Source of the DNA: Arthrobacter sp. B2a2-09
Lineage (GTDB): Bacteria > Actinomycetota > Actinomycetes > Actinomycetales > Micrococcaceae
Direction: 5' to 3'
DNA: 64,000 nt
Assembly: GCF_027587375.1 (NCBI RefSeq)
Contig: NZ_JAMXIC010000019.1
Location: 1 to 64,000, forward strand
Below are positions 31,347 through 39,755 of this stretch, piece after piece. Numbering within the stretch: position 1 is the first letter of the stretch; every line of letters starts with the position of its first letter. The notes under the pieces are model-generated. The model did not search any database. It was not told the DNA's origin and saw nothing but the letters and a program-made list of their open reading frames with translations. A program made the translations under genes and the position numbers.

Positions 31347-32867
31347 TCAGCCATGCAACCTTGGAGCATCGAAGAACGCTGTTTCATAACGGCAGGATTG
31401 GGAGAACGCCTCCATCATCGCCGTGCGCTCCGCGGGTGTTGCGGCCTGCGCGGCGGCATCCGTGATGTCGATCGCCCTGCGGGTGGCCTCGGCGAACGCC
31501 TCGTCTGCATAGGTGCGCAGCCAGTCCGCGTAAGGGTGTTCGTCCGACGCTCCCGCCTGGATATAGCCATGGTGGAGCTGCTGTCCCACCTCGGCGTACA
31601 ACCAGTAGCAGGGCAGCACGGCAGCCAGCAGCACGGCATAGCTGCCCGACGCCGACGCCGCCAGCAAATGGTCCACGTAGGCCTTGGTGACCGGTCCCAG
31701 CTCTGTGCTTGCCTGGCGTCCGCTGAGCCAATTCCGATGCAGCTCAGACTCGACTTCAAGGCACATCTGCGAGCCGCGGGCCCAGAACAGCTGTTCGGTT
31801 TCACTCGGGGCGAGGGCGCTTGCCCGTGCCAGGACCCGGGAATAACTGTTGAGATAGATGGCATCCTGCGACAGGTAATAGCTGAACTGCGCCTCGCTGA
31901 GCCTGCCGGATTGCAAGTCCTGGATGAAATCCAAACCGTAAATGGCCGCAAGTTCCGATTGGGCGGCGTCCCACATCCGGACGGCAAAATCTCCCGGCTG
32001 ATTGGCGTGCTGGAGCGTGTGGAAATGATGGATCGGCCCGTTGCCCTTTCCAACTTCCAGCACCTCGGACTGGGTCAGCGCTTCCTGAAGCCAAGGCTTG
32101 ACTACGCGCAGGGCAGACTCCCAATCGCCGAGCCGCGCCTTGGCCGTCGCCATCGCCGACGACAGGGAACACCCCGTGCCATGGCTGTTGCGGGTCTCCA
32201 CCCTTTGGCCGGCGAACTCCACCACGTCCTGGCTCAGGACTCCCCCGGTGTTGACCAGGGCATCGGGGCAGCCGGCTCCTTGCAGATGGCCACCCTTCAC
32301 CAGGACGGTGTTTCCGCAGGCAGCAGCCAAACGCTTACCCTGCTCCAACGCCGATGCCCAGTCGGTGGCTTCGGGTTCGCCAAGCAGCATGGCCAATTCG
32401 GGAAGGTTGGGGGTCACCAAATCAGCCAGGGGCAGAAGTTCCCGCAGGGCGGTTTCAGCGGACTCGGCCAGGAGCCGGTCGCCACTGGTGGCGATCATCA
32501 CCGGATCCAGCACGACGACGGCGGGGCGCGCCTCGCCGAGCCAGCGCCGGACCTCCTGGATGACGGTCGCATCCCCGAGCATGCCGATTTTGACGGCATC
32601 AACCGTGATGTCGTCGCTAATGGCATCCAACTGCTGGCGCAGGAACTCCACGGGAGGCACATGGACGGCAGTGACTCCCTGCGTGTTCTGTACCGTCAAC
32701 GCCGTGATGACGGCCATGCCATAGCCGCCGTTGGCCGCAATGCTCTTCAGGTCTGCTTGGATCCCGGCACCACCTGAAGGATCCGAGCCGGCAATGCTGA
32801 GGACCCTGGGGATAGCGCGCTGGATGGCCTTGAGCGGGTAGACAGCTGATTGCGCCGAAACAGTCAT
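31347..32867 (-). CDS. thiD: bifunctional HMP/HMP-P kinase and thiaminase II (ThiD-TenA fusion)
   Basis: About 506 residues. N-terminal ThiD (about 20-280): LSIAGSDPSGGAGIQADLKS, VKIGMLGD, LDPVMIATSGDRLL and the GTGC anion hole (SHGTGCSLSSA). It phosphorylates hydroxymethylpyrimidine twice. C-terminal TenA (about 295-505): AVLPCYWLYAEVG with the catalytic Cys and the final SCRYETAFFDAP with the catalytic Glu; TenA salvages pyrimidine from degraded thiamin. The ATG at 32867 is preferred over one three codons earlier because it is eight bases from the GGGA at the riboswitch end. Controlled by the TPP riboswitch just upstream. Confidence 0.95.
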   Translation of the reverse strand: MTVSAQSAVYPLKAIQRAIPRVLSIAGSDPSGGAGIQADLKSIAANGGYGMAVITALTVQNTQGVTAVHVPPVEFLRQQLDAISDDITVDAVKIGMLGDATVIQEVRRWLGEARPAVVVLDPVMIATSGDRLLAESAETALRELLPLADLVTPNLPELAMLLGEPEATDWASALEQGKRLAAACGNTVLVKGGHLQGAGCPDALVNTGGVLSQDVVEFAGQRVETRNSHGTGCSLSSAMATAKARLGDWESALRVVKPWLQEALTQSEVLEVGKGNGPIHHFHTLQHANQPGDFAVRMWDAAQSELAAIYGLDFIQDLQSGRLSEAQFSYYLSQDAIYLNSYSRVLARASALAPSETEQLFWARGSQMCLEVESELHRNWLSGRQASTELGPVTKAYVDHLLAASASGSYAVLLAAVLPCYWLYAEVGQQLHHGYIQAGASDEHPYADWLRTYADEAFAEATRRAIDITDAAAQAATPAERTAMMEAFSQSCRYETAFFDAPRLHG

Positions 32868-32872
32868 ACGAG

Positions 32873-32950
32873 ACATCCCTTCGCCGGTGCTAACCGGACA
32901 GGTTCAACGGGTCTGGTCTCAGCCGGCTTGGTGCGCGGCACCCCGTGTCA
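32873..32950 (-). promoter_or_regulatory. TPP (THI-box) riboswitch upstream of thiD-tenA
   Basis: On the minus strand: ACACGGGGTGCC, then GGCTGAGA, ACCCGTTGAACCTG, CCGGTTAGCACCGGCGAAGG, the conserved THI-element blocks in order. The 3' end GAAGGGA doubles as the ribosome site of the downstream gene, so ligand binding probably sequesters it (translational control). Very compact. Confidence 0.95.
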
Positions 32951-33070
32951 GTCCCCTAGCTTAACCCGGATCACGCCTCGCCCGCTGAAATCGCCCTGTT
33001 GCAACCGCACTATTGAAATCGCACTGTTGAAATCGCACTTGTGAGGCGATCCGGCGAATTGGCCGGCAAC

Positions 33071-33119
33071 GCCGAAGCCCCGGCGGTTTCCACAGGAGCG
33101 GGAACGGCCGGGGCTTCGG
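33071..33119. terminator. terminator downstream of rne
   Basis: Perfect 13-base stem CCGAAGCCCCGGC/GCCGGGGCTTCGG with a 22-base loop, 15 bases past the rne stop on the minus strand. Confidence 0.7.
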
Positions 33120-33133
33120 ACAGGGTACTGCGT

Positions 33134-36100
33134 TTAGAGTTCGGACTTGGGCACGCCGACTCCGAGGATGATCGGTTCCGCTGCCGCCGTCGACTTAGCC
33201 GGAACAGCGTCCGGCGCCTTGGCCTCGTGAGCAACCCCACCGGAGGCAGCCGCGGCAACCTCGTGGTGCTCAACGTTGGTGGCATTGGCGGCACCCTGGG
33301 CCCGGCTGGCACTCCGGTTGCGGCGGCCTCTGCGTCCACGCGAACCCGACTCCGGGGACTCTCCGCTTTCAACGGCCGCGGGGACCCCTGCGGGCGCTTC
33401 CTGGACTTCGGTTGCCGCCTTCGCAGTGTCGGGAGCCTCGCCGAGGCCCGCGAATGCCTGCGCCAACAGATCCAGGCTCATGGCAGGTGCGCCACTCGCT
33501 GGCTCTTCGTGGTGGACGAAGGGCAACGCCACTTCCTCGCCACCAAATCGCAGCACGGGTTTCGAACGTTCCTCGCCACTCGAAGCAGCGGCAGGAGCCT
33601 GGGCCGGGACCGCGGGGGCCTGGACCGGGGTTGCATCCGCTACGTGCTCGCCGGCGAGCAATTCCGCGGCGTGGTGGAGCTCGTCGTCGTGCAGGTGGGC
33701 AGCGTGGGCTGCAGCCGCGATCGTGGCAAGGGCAGCGCGGGTGGCCGCCTGGCGATTCGGATCAGTGGATTCCACAGTGTGGACCGGCGCGGGAGGAGTG
33801 ATCGGGAGCTCAGCAGTACCCTGCCCCGTGCCCCTGCCGCGGCGGCGCTTGCGCTGCTCCGGGCGGACGGCCGGCTGCGATTCCGTGCGCGGGTGGTGGT
33901 GTTCAGCGGCCACCACGTTGGCCCGACGGTGCTCCACAGGCTCGTCGTGCGTGACGATTCCGCGCCCTGCGCACGTGTCGCACTGCTCGCCGAAGACCTC
34001 AAGCAGGCCTGTGCCCATGCGCTTGCGGGTCATCTGGACCAATCCGAGCGACGTCACTTCGGCGACCTGGTGCTTGGTACGGTCCCGGCCGAGGCACTCG
34101 ACCAAGCGGCGCAACACGAGATCGCGGTTGGATTCCAGGACCATGTCGATGAAGTCGATGACGATGATTCCGCCGATGTCGCGCAAGCGCAGCTGGCGGA
34201 CCACTTCCTCGGCCGCTTCAAGGTTGTTCTTGGTGACGGTTTCCTCGAGGTTGCCACCGCTGCCGGTGAACTTCCCGGTGTTGACGTCAACAACCGTCAT
34301 GGCCTCGGTGCGGTCGATCACGAGCGAACCACCGGAGGGCAGGAAGACCTTGCGCTCCAATGCCTTGTGGATCTGTTCGTCCACGCGCCATGCCGAGAAG
34401 ATGTCCTGATCCGAGGTCCACTTTTCGAGGCGTCCCACCAGATCCGGCGCCACATAGGTGACGTAGGCCTCGATGGTGTCCCAGGCTTCATCGCCGGAGA
34501 CGATGAGCTTGGAGAAGTCCTCGTTGAAGACGTCGCGGACAACCTTGATGGTGAGGTCCGGTTCGCCGTACAGCACTTCCGGGGCCAGGATCTTGGTGGA
34601 CGTGGACTGGCTTTCGATGCCTTCCCACTGGGCCCGCAGGCGGTTGATATCGTGCGTCAGCTCTTCCTCGGAAGCACCCTCGGCGGCGGTGCGGACAATG
34701 ACGCCCGCGTTCTCCGGGAGGCGATCCTTGAGGATCTTCTTCAGACGGTTGCGCTCGACGTCGGGCAGCTTGCGGGAAATACCGGTCATTGAACCGCCGG
34801 GCACGTACACAAGGTAACGGCCGGGAAGCGAAATCTGGCTCGTCAGGCGCGCGCCCTTGTGGCCTACGGGGTCCTTGGTGACCTGGACAAGCACGGAATC
34901 GCCCGACTTCAGGGCGTTTTCGATGCGGCGCGGTTTGCCTTCCAGGGTAACTGCATCCCAGTTGACTTCACCGGCGTACAGCACGGCGTTGCGGCCGCGT
35001 CCGATGTCGACGAACGCGGCTTCCATCGACGGCAGGACGTTCTGGACCTTGCCCAGGTAGACGTTCCCGATCAGGGAATCCTGCTGTGTCTTGGACACGA
35101 AGTGCTCCGCGAGCACGCCGTCTTCCAGCACGCCGATCTGGATCCTGTCGTCGCGCTGGCGAACGATCATCTGGCGGTCGACGGACTCACGGCGAGCCAG
35201 GAATTCGGCTTCGGTGATGACCTGGCGGCGGCGGCCGGTCTCGCGGGACTCGCGGCGGCGCTGTTTCTTGGCTTCAAGGCGGGTGGAGCCCTTGACGCTG
35301 GTGACGCGGTCGGAGCTGCTGGTGGTCTCCACGTGTGCGCGGGGAGCGCGGACACGGGTCACCGTGTTGGGGGGATCGTCGTCTCCGCCGCCCGTCAGCT
35401 CCAGGTCCTCGTCGCCACGACGACGGCGCCGCCGACGGCGGGAGGTTACGCCTTCTTCGAGGACTTCCTCGGTACCGGCTTCTGCCTCGTCCTCGGATTC
35501 CGCGGAGGTTTCTTCTCCCCCGGCCTCATCGCGCTCGGTGCCCCGGCGTCCACGACGCCCACGGCTGCGACGACGACGGCGGCTGCCGGCTTCGTCCAGT
35601 TCGTTGTCCTCGGAGACTTCCTCAGCATCGGCCTGCGGTTCTTCTTCGACGACGGCCGGCCGGGCAACCGTGCTCAAGTCCGGTGCTTGGAAGAGCATCG
35701 ACGTGATGGAGGAAGGTTCCAGGAACAACGAAGCGATCGGGCTCGCAGCTTCCGCCTCGACGGCCGGCTCTTCGGTGGTTTCCTTGGGCGCAATCTCCGC
35801 AGCCGGCAGTTCCACAGGCACAATCTCCGCGGCCGGCGCTTCAACTTCGGCTTCTTCGGCAACGGGCTCGGCGCTCTTTGGCTTCGTCGTACGACGGCGG
35901 CGGACCGGCTTTTCGGGGGCAGCTTCGGCCTCTGCGGCAACTTCAGCTTCGACGACGGCGGCAGCCTTCGGCGCCTCGCCACCTTCGGTGGAAGCTTCTT
36001 CAGCGAAACCTGGCAACGGCTCCGGAGTTTCGACCTTCTTTCGAGCCCTGCTGCGCCGGACAGGAGCCTTGGGCTCTTCGGTGTCCGCTGCCTCGGCGAG

Positions 36101-36262
36101 CGGCTCAACGGCGGCTGCGGCAGCTTCGGCGTCGGGGGTTTCGTCCGCGGCGACCGTCTTCGGTGCCGCCTTGCGGCGGGCGCGGGTGACCTTTTTGGGT
36201 GCTTCAGTGGTCTCGGTGGACGCCGCATCTTCGGCGGCGGCTACAACTTGCTCGTTATCCAT
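33134..36262 (-). CDS. rne: ribonuclease E/G
   Basis: About 1042 residues. The N-terminal about 330 residues are an Ala/Glu/Arg-rich low-complexity extension with Arg-rich patches. The catalytic core (about 370-800) has an S1 domain (IGNVYLGKVQNVLPSMEAAF), the Mg-binding segments TVVDVNTGKFTGSG and IVIDFIDM, and a zinc-link CDTCAGRG. A disordered C-terminal tail of over 200 residues follows. Actinobacterial RNase E typically has the core in the middle like this. The ATG at 36262 is chosen; a TTG four codons earlier is possible. It cleaves mRNA and rRNA precursors and scaffolds the degradosome. Monocistronic, terminator at 33071. Confidence 0.96.
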   Translation of the reverse strand: MDNEQVVAAAEDAASTETTEAPKKVTRARRKAAPKTVAADETPDAEAAAAAVEPLAEAADTEEPKAPVRRSRARKKVETPEPLPGFAEEASTEGGEAPKAAAVVEAEVAAEAEAAPEKPVRRRRTTKPKSAEPVAEEAEVEAPAAEIVPVELPAAEIAPKETTEEPAVEAEAASPIASLFLEPSSITSMLFQAPDLSTVARPAVVEEEPQADAEEVSEDNELDEAGSRRRRRSRGRRGRRGTERDEAGGEETSAESEDEAEAGTEEVLEEGVTSRRRRRRRRGDEDLELTGGGDDDPPNTVTRVRAPRAHVETTSSSDRVTSVKGSTRLEAKKQRRRESRETGRRRQVITEAEFLARRESVDRQMIVRQRDDRIQIGVLEDGVLAEHFVSKTQQDSLIGNVYLGKVQNVLPSMEAAFVDIGRGRNAVLYAGEVNWDAVTLEGKPRRIENALKSGDSVLVQVTKDPVGHKGARLTSQISLPGRYLVYVPGGSMTGISRKLPDVERNRLKKILKDRLPENAGVIVRTAAEGASEEELTHDINRLRAQWEGIESQSTSTKILAPEVLYGEPDLTIKVVRDVFNEDFSKLIVSGDEAWDTIEAYVTYVAPDLVGRLEKWTSDQDIFSAWRVDEQIHKALERKVFLPSGGSLVIDRTEAMTVVDVNTGKFTGSGGNLEETVTKNNLEAAEEVVRQLRLRDIGGIIVIDFIDMVLESNRDLVLRRLVECLGRDRTKHQVAEVTSLGLVQMTRKRMGTGLLEVFGEQCDTCAGRGIVTHDEPVEHRRANVVAAEHHHPRTESQPAVRPEQRKRRRGRGTGQGTAELPITPPAPVHTVESTDPNRQAATRAALATIAAAAHAAHLHDDELHHAAELLAGEHVADATPVQAPAVPAQAPAAASSGEERSKPVLRFGGEEVALPFVHHEEPASGAPAMSLDLLAQAFAGLGEAPDTAKAATEVQEAPAGVPAAVESGESPESGSRGRRGRRNRSASRAQGAANATNVEHHEVAAAASGGVAHEAKAPDAVPAKSTAAAEPIILGVGVPKSEL

Positions 36263-36274
36263 ATGTGGCAACAC

Positions 36275-36731
36275 TCCTGCCCTTGCGCAACCGCCACATC
36301 CGGTGCCCAGAGGGGCAATATTGTCAAAACCCGCAGGCGTTGACAGAAGTCAGTAGTAGTCTTTCCGGTTCGCACCAGCATGGGGGTGCGGCATCCACGG
36401 AAAGCCGGCTTCGCTCCAAACCCGTTGTTCTAATGCCACAACCAGGTGCCGTCCATTGTCACTGCGGCCCTACCGGGGATCATTGGATCCTGGGCATGCC
36501 CTGCATATGATTGGCGGTCTTGGGAACAAGATACCGGACCGGATTCCGCATGTGGATCGGCTTCCGGCCATGTTCATTCTCTCACACCCCCGCACTCCCG
36601 GCAGGAAGCACGTCCTGAAAGCTTCCGTGCCGCCACCTTCGCTGGACGCGTCCTCCAGCCGCCGCGGATAGAATCCTCCCAAGAGCAGTCCCCGGCCCTG
36701 CGCCGGGCCTTCCAGAAAAGGACAGCCAACC
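36275..36731. other. divergent promoter region, rne / VKOR gene
   Basis: About 455 bases without a gene. On the minus strand TTGACA (36327-36322) is a good -35 for rne but its -10 is poor. On the plus strand TAGAAT (36669-36674) is a good -10 for the VKOR gene without a clear -35. Confidence 0.4.
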
Positions 36732-37400
36732 ATGCCGAGCCCCGCCAGCCCGAACCTGGCCAACAACGATGCCCGCTCCCTCCAGAAAAACGCCGCAGAC
36801 GCAGTCGTGCCCCGCATGGTCCGCGACCGGCCCTTTGCGTGGCTACTCCTTGCCACCGGCGCCATCGCATGGCTTGCATCCGGGGCGCTCGTACTGGAAA
36901 AGCTGCAGGTTCTCATCGACCCCAACCACGTGACGGCCTGCGACCTCAATCCGTGGGTATCGTGCGGGAGTGTCATGAAGACATGGCAAAGTTCCCTTTT
37001 CGGTTTCCCCAATATGTTCATCGGCATCGTCGCCTTCGCCGTGATCATCACCACCGCCATGGCCATCTTTGCCGGGGCCAAGTTCGCCCGCTGGTACTGG
37101 ATCGGACTGCAGGCCGGCGTCACGCTGGGCTTCATCTTCATCGTCTGGCTATGGTCGCAGGCACTTTACGCCATTCACATCCTGTGCCCGTTCTGCATGG
37201 TGGTGTGGGCATGCATGATCCCGCTCTTCGTCTTCGTGACCATCAGGAACGTGGTGCACGGGGTCATTCCAGCGCCCGCACGCCTGGCCAAGATCCTGGG
37301 CGAATCCGGTTGGATCATTTCCGCGCTGCTTTACGTCGCCGTGATCGCGAGCATTTTCTTTGCCTTCATCAACGTCTTCATCGGCACGTCTGGTTACTGA
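36732..37400 (+). CDS. vitamin K epoxide reductase (VKOR) family membrane protein
   Basis: 222 residues, at least four membrane helices. The loop cysteines (CDLNPWVSCGSVM) and the quinone-site CPFC (HILCPFCMVVW) are both present. Bacterial VKOR replaces DsbB: it reoxidises periplasmic DsbA-type proteins and passes electrons to menaquinone. No DsbA fusion here. Single gene, terminator immediately after. RBS region rich in purines (GAAAAGGACAG) before the ATG. Confidence 0.93.
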   Translation: MPSPASPNLANNDARSLQKNAADAVVPRMVRDRPFAWLLLATGAIAWLASGALVLEKLQVLIDPNHVTACDLNPWVSCGSVMKTWQSSLFGFPNMFIGIVAFAVIITTAMAIFAGAKFARWYWIGLQAGVTLGFIFIVWLWSQALYAIHILCPFCMVVWACMIPLFVFVTIRNVVHGVIPAPARLAKILGESGWIISALLYVAVIASIFFAFINVFIGTSGY

Positions 37401-37413
37401 GCGCTTAACAACT

Positions 37414-37450
37414 GAAGGGGCCCATGTTCGCGTTGAACATGGGCCCCTTC
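37414..37450. terminator. bidirectional terminator between VKOR gene and ndk
   Basis: Perfect 16-base stem (GAAGGGGCCCATGTTC and its complement) with a five-base loop, placed between two convergent genes. Confidence 0.9.
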
Positions 37451-37468
37451 GTTGGTCTTGGCGGAAAG

Positions 37469-37888
37469 CTACGCGCCGAACCAGATCTTGATCTCACGCT
37501 CGGCGGAATCCACCGAGTCTGAACCGTGGACCAGGTTCTGCTGCACAGCCAGCCCCCAGTCACGGCCGAAGTCGCCGCGGATGGTGCCGGGCGCCGCCGT
37601 CGTCGGGTCCGTGGTTCCGGCAAGGGAACGGAAGCCTTCGATCACGCGGTGGCCCTCGAAGATGGCAGCGACAACCGGGCCGCTGAGCATGAACTCAACC
37701 AGCGGTTCGTAGAACGGCTTGCCGAGGTGCTCTTCGTAGTGCTGCTCCAGCAGTTCGCGGCTGGCGTCGACCTTCTTCAATTCGGCCAAGGAATATCCCT
37801 TGGACTCGATGCGGGCGAGGATGCTGCCGCTCAAGTTGCGGGCGACGCCGTCGGGCTTGATCAGTACAAGGGTGCGCTCAATGCTCAC
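37469..37888 (-). CDS. ndk: nucleoside diphosphate kinase
   Basis: 139 residues, TLVLIKPDGVARNLSG at the start and the active-site histidine in NLVHGSDSVDSAEREI near residue 118. Transfers gamma-phosphate between nucleotides through phosphohistidine. Last gene of the folC-DUF4233-ndk run. Confidence 0.98.
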   Translation of the reverse strand: MSIERTLVLIKPDGVARNLSGSILARIESKGYSLAELKKVDASRELLEQHYEEHLGKPFYEPLVEFMLSGPVVAAIFEGHRVIEGFRSLAGTTDPTTAAPGTIRGDFGRDWGLAVQQNLVHGSDSVDSAEREIKIWFGA

Positions 37889-37941
37889 GGTTGCTCCAAT
37901 GTTGAGTGTGTGGGTTTCCCAGCCAGTTTACGGGGTTTCGC

Positions 37942-38388
37942 TCAGGCGGACTGCCCAGCGGAATCTTCCCCATGCGCGGCGTTCCACTCGGCTTGCTCAC
38001 GATCACGCTGGGCGTTCTCGCGGTCGATCCTCATGCCTGCACGGATGCCGTACCACCAGCACGCCGCGAACAGGACTCCCACCACGAACATCGTGGGCTC
38101 GACGAAGCCGGAAAGAACCAAGACCAACTGCAATACCCAGCCGACACCGATGCCCCACGGCTTGCTGAGCACGGCACAGGCCAGGACCAACACGACGCTC
38201 AGGGCGATGCCGAAGCCCAGGACCAGCGCCGGCTCTCCACGCTTCAGTCCGAAGACAGCCAAAGTGGCAAAGAACGCGACGAAGGCCTCCAGGAGCAGCA
38301 CTGTCGAAGCGAACATCACCTTGGTGGAGCGGCGCTTCTTGGGCATCCCGGGCCGCCATTCGCGCTGGGCTTTGGTGAGTTTGGCCAT
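37942..38388 (-). CDS. DUF4233-family membrane protein
   Basis: 148 residues from MAKLTKAQREWRP, a basic N-terminus, then about four helices (VMFASTVLLLEAFVAFFATL, LVLGFGIALSVVLVLACAVL, WVLQLVLVLSGFVEPTMFVV) and a charged tail (RIDRENAQRDREQAEW). DUF4233 proteins sit between folC and ndk in most actinobacteria; the function is unknown. The start lies two bases after the folC stop, so translation is coupled. Confidence 0.9.
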   Translation of the reverse strand: MAKLTKAQREWRPGMPKKRRSTKVMFASTVLLLEAFVAFFATLAVFGLKRGEPALVLGFGIALSVVLVLACAVLSKPWGIGVGWVLQLVLVLSGFVEPTMFVVGVLFAACWWYGIRAGMRIDRENAQRDREQAEWNAAHGEDSAGQSA

Positions 38389-38390
38389 GC

Positions 38391-39752
38391 TCAGGAACCT
38401 GCCTTTCCAAGGAGCATGCGGGCTTCGGCCACTACGGTGATGGAACCCGTGACGAGTACCCCGCCAGCCAAGTCGTCGTTGGCTTCGGCACGCTCCACGG
38501 CCCACTCGATCGCGTCATCCAGCTTCTCGGCAATGTGGACGTTGTCCGCACCGAAACCAAGGTCGACGGCGAGATCGGCCAGTTGCGCGGCCGGGATGGC
38601 CCGCGGCGAGCTGGACTGCGTGAAACAGAACTCCTCCGCCAGTCCACCCAGGGATTCCTTGAGCTGCCTCAGGATTTCCTCCGCGTCCTTTTCCTTCAGG
38701 ATCCCGAGGACCACCACCAGCTTGCTGAAGCTGAAGGCCTCCTCAATTGCCTCGGCCGAGACGCGGATGCCATCGGGGTTGTGGGCGGCATCCACGATGA
38801 TCGTGGGCGCGGTGCGCACCACTTCAAGACGGCCGGGCGAGCTGACGTTGCCGAAAGCTTCGCGCAGGACGTCGCCGTCGAGTTCCTTCTCGCCGCCGCC
38901 GAGGAACGCCTCCAGGGCCGCGACGGCGACTGCGGCGTTCTCGGCCTGGTGGGCGCCGTGCAAGGGCAGCAGCAGGTCCTCGTAGCGGCCTGCGAGCCCT
39001 TGGATGGTCAGCACTTGGCCGCCGACGGCAACGCTGCGGGACTCGACGCCGAATTCGACGCCTTCGAAGCGGAACGGCACGCCAACCTCGCGCGCCTTCT
39101 CCAGGAGCACCTGCGCGGCGTCCACGGGCTGGGCGGCGCTGATCAGGAAGCCGCCAGGCTTGATGATTCCGGCCTTCTCGCGGGCGATATCCTCGGTGGT
39201 GTCGCCCAGGAGATCCGTGTGGTCGAGCGAAATCGGCGTCACCACGGAAACCTGTCCGTCGCCCACATTCGTGGCATCGGTAATGCCGCCCAAACCTACC
39301 TCAATCACTGCGACATTGACGGGTTGGTCAGCGAAGATCGCGAAGCCCAGGATGGTCAGGCACTCGAAGTACGTGAGCCTCGGTTGGCCACCGGCCTCGA
39401 GTTCCTTGTCCACGATTTCAAGGTACGGATGGATCTCGTCCCAGATCCGGACAAAGGTCTCATCCGAAACCGGCTCGCCGTCGATGCTGATTCGCTCAGT
39501 GACCTTCGACAGGTGCGGACTCGTGTAGCGGCCCGTGCTCAAGCCGTGGGCGCGAAGTCCCGCCTCGATCATGCGGGCGGTGGATGTCTTGCCATTGGTG
39601 CCCGTGATGTGGATGATCGGGAACGCCTTGTTGGGCTCCCCCAGCACGTCCATAGCCCGGTACAAGGGCGCCAGCCGCGGCTCCATTTTGTTTTCCGGGG
39701 CGCGGCCCAGGAGTTCGGCGTAGACGCTTTCTACGGAGAATTCGTCGCTCAT
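38391..39752 (-). CDS. folC: folylpolyglutamate synthase / dihydrofolate synthase
   Basis: 453 residues, Mur-ligase-like. P-loop ITGTNGKTSTARMIE near residue 50, YTSPHLSKVTERI, IEVGLGGITDATNV, and the C-terminal VDAAHNPDG. Adds glutamate to dihydropteroate and folates. Only three bases separate it from the ileS stop, so it is read with ileS. Confidence 0.96.
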   Translation of the reverse strand: MSDEFSVESVYAELLGRAPENKMEPRLAPLYRAMDVLGEPNKAFPIIHITGTNGKTSTARMIEAGLRAHGLSTGRYTSPHLSKVTERISIDGEPVSDETFVRIWDEIHPYLEIVDKELEAGGQPRLTYFECLTILGFAIFADQPVNVAVIEVGLGGITDATNVGDGQVSVVTPISLDHTDLLGDTTEDIAREKAGIIKPGGFLISAAQPVDAAQVLLEKAREVGVPFRFEGVEFGVESRSVAVGGQVLTIQGLAGRYEDLLLPLHGAHQAENAAVAVAALEAFLGGGEKELDGDVLREAFGNVSSPGRLEVVRTAPTIIVDAAHNPDGIRVSAEAIEEAFSFSKLVVVLGILKEKDAEEILRQLKESLGGLAEEFCFTQSSSPRAIPAAQLADLAVDLGFGADNVHIAEKLDDAIEWAVERAEANDDLAGGVLVTGSITVVAEARMLLGKAGS

Positions 39753-39755
39753 GTA

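Noticed and set aside
31136..31387. 83-residue minus-strand frame in the rplU spacer
   Set aside because: Overlaps the TenA end in another frame, no ribosome site, no similarity.
33041..36343. Two long plus-strand open frames (33041-34792 and 34859-36343) opposite rne
   Set aside because: Codon-periodic shadows of the Arg/Ala/Glu-rich rne gene; no protein-family motifs, while the minus strand carries the complete RNase E core.
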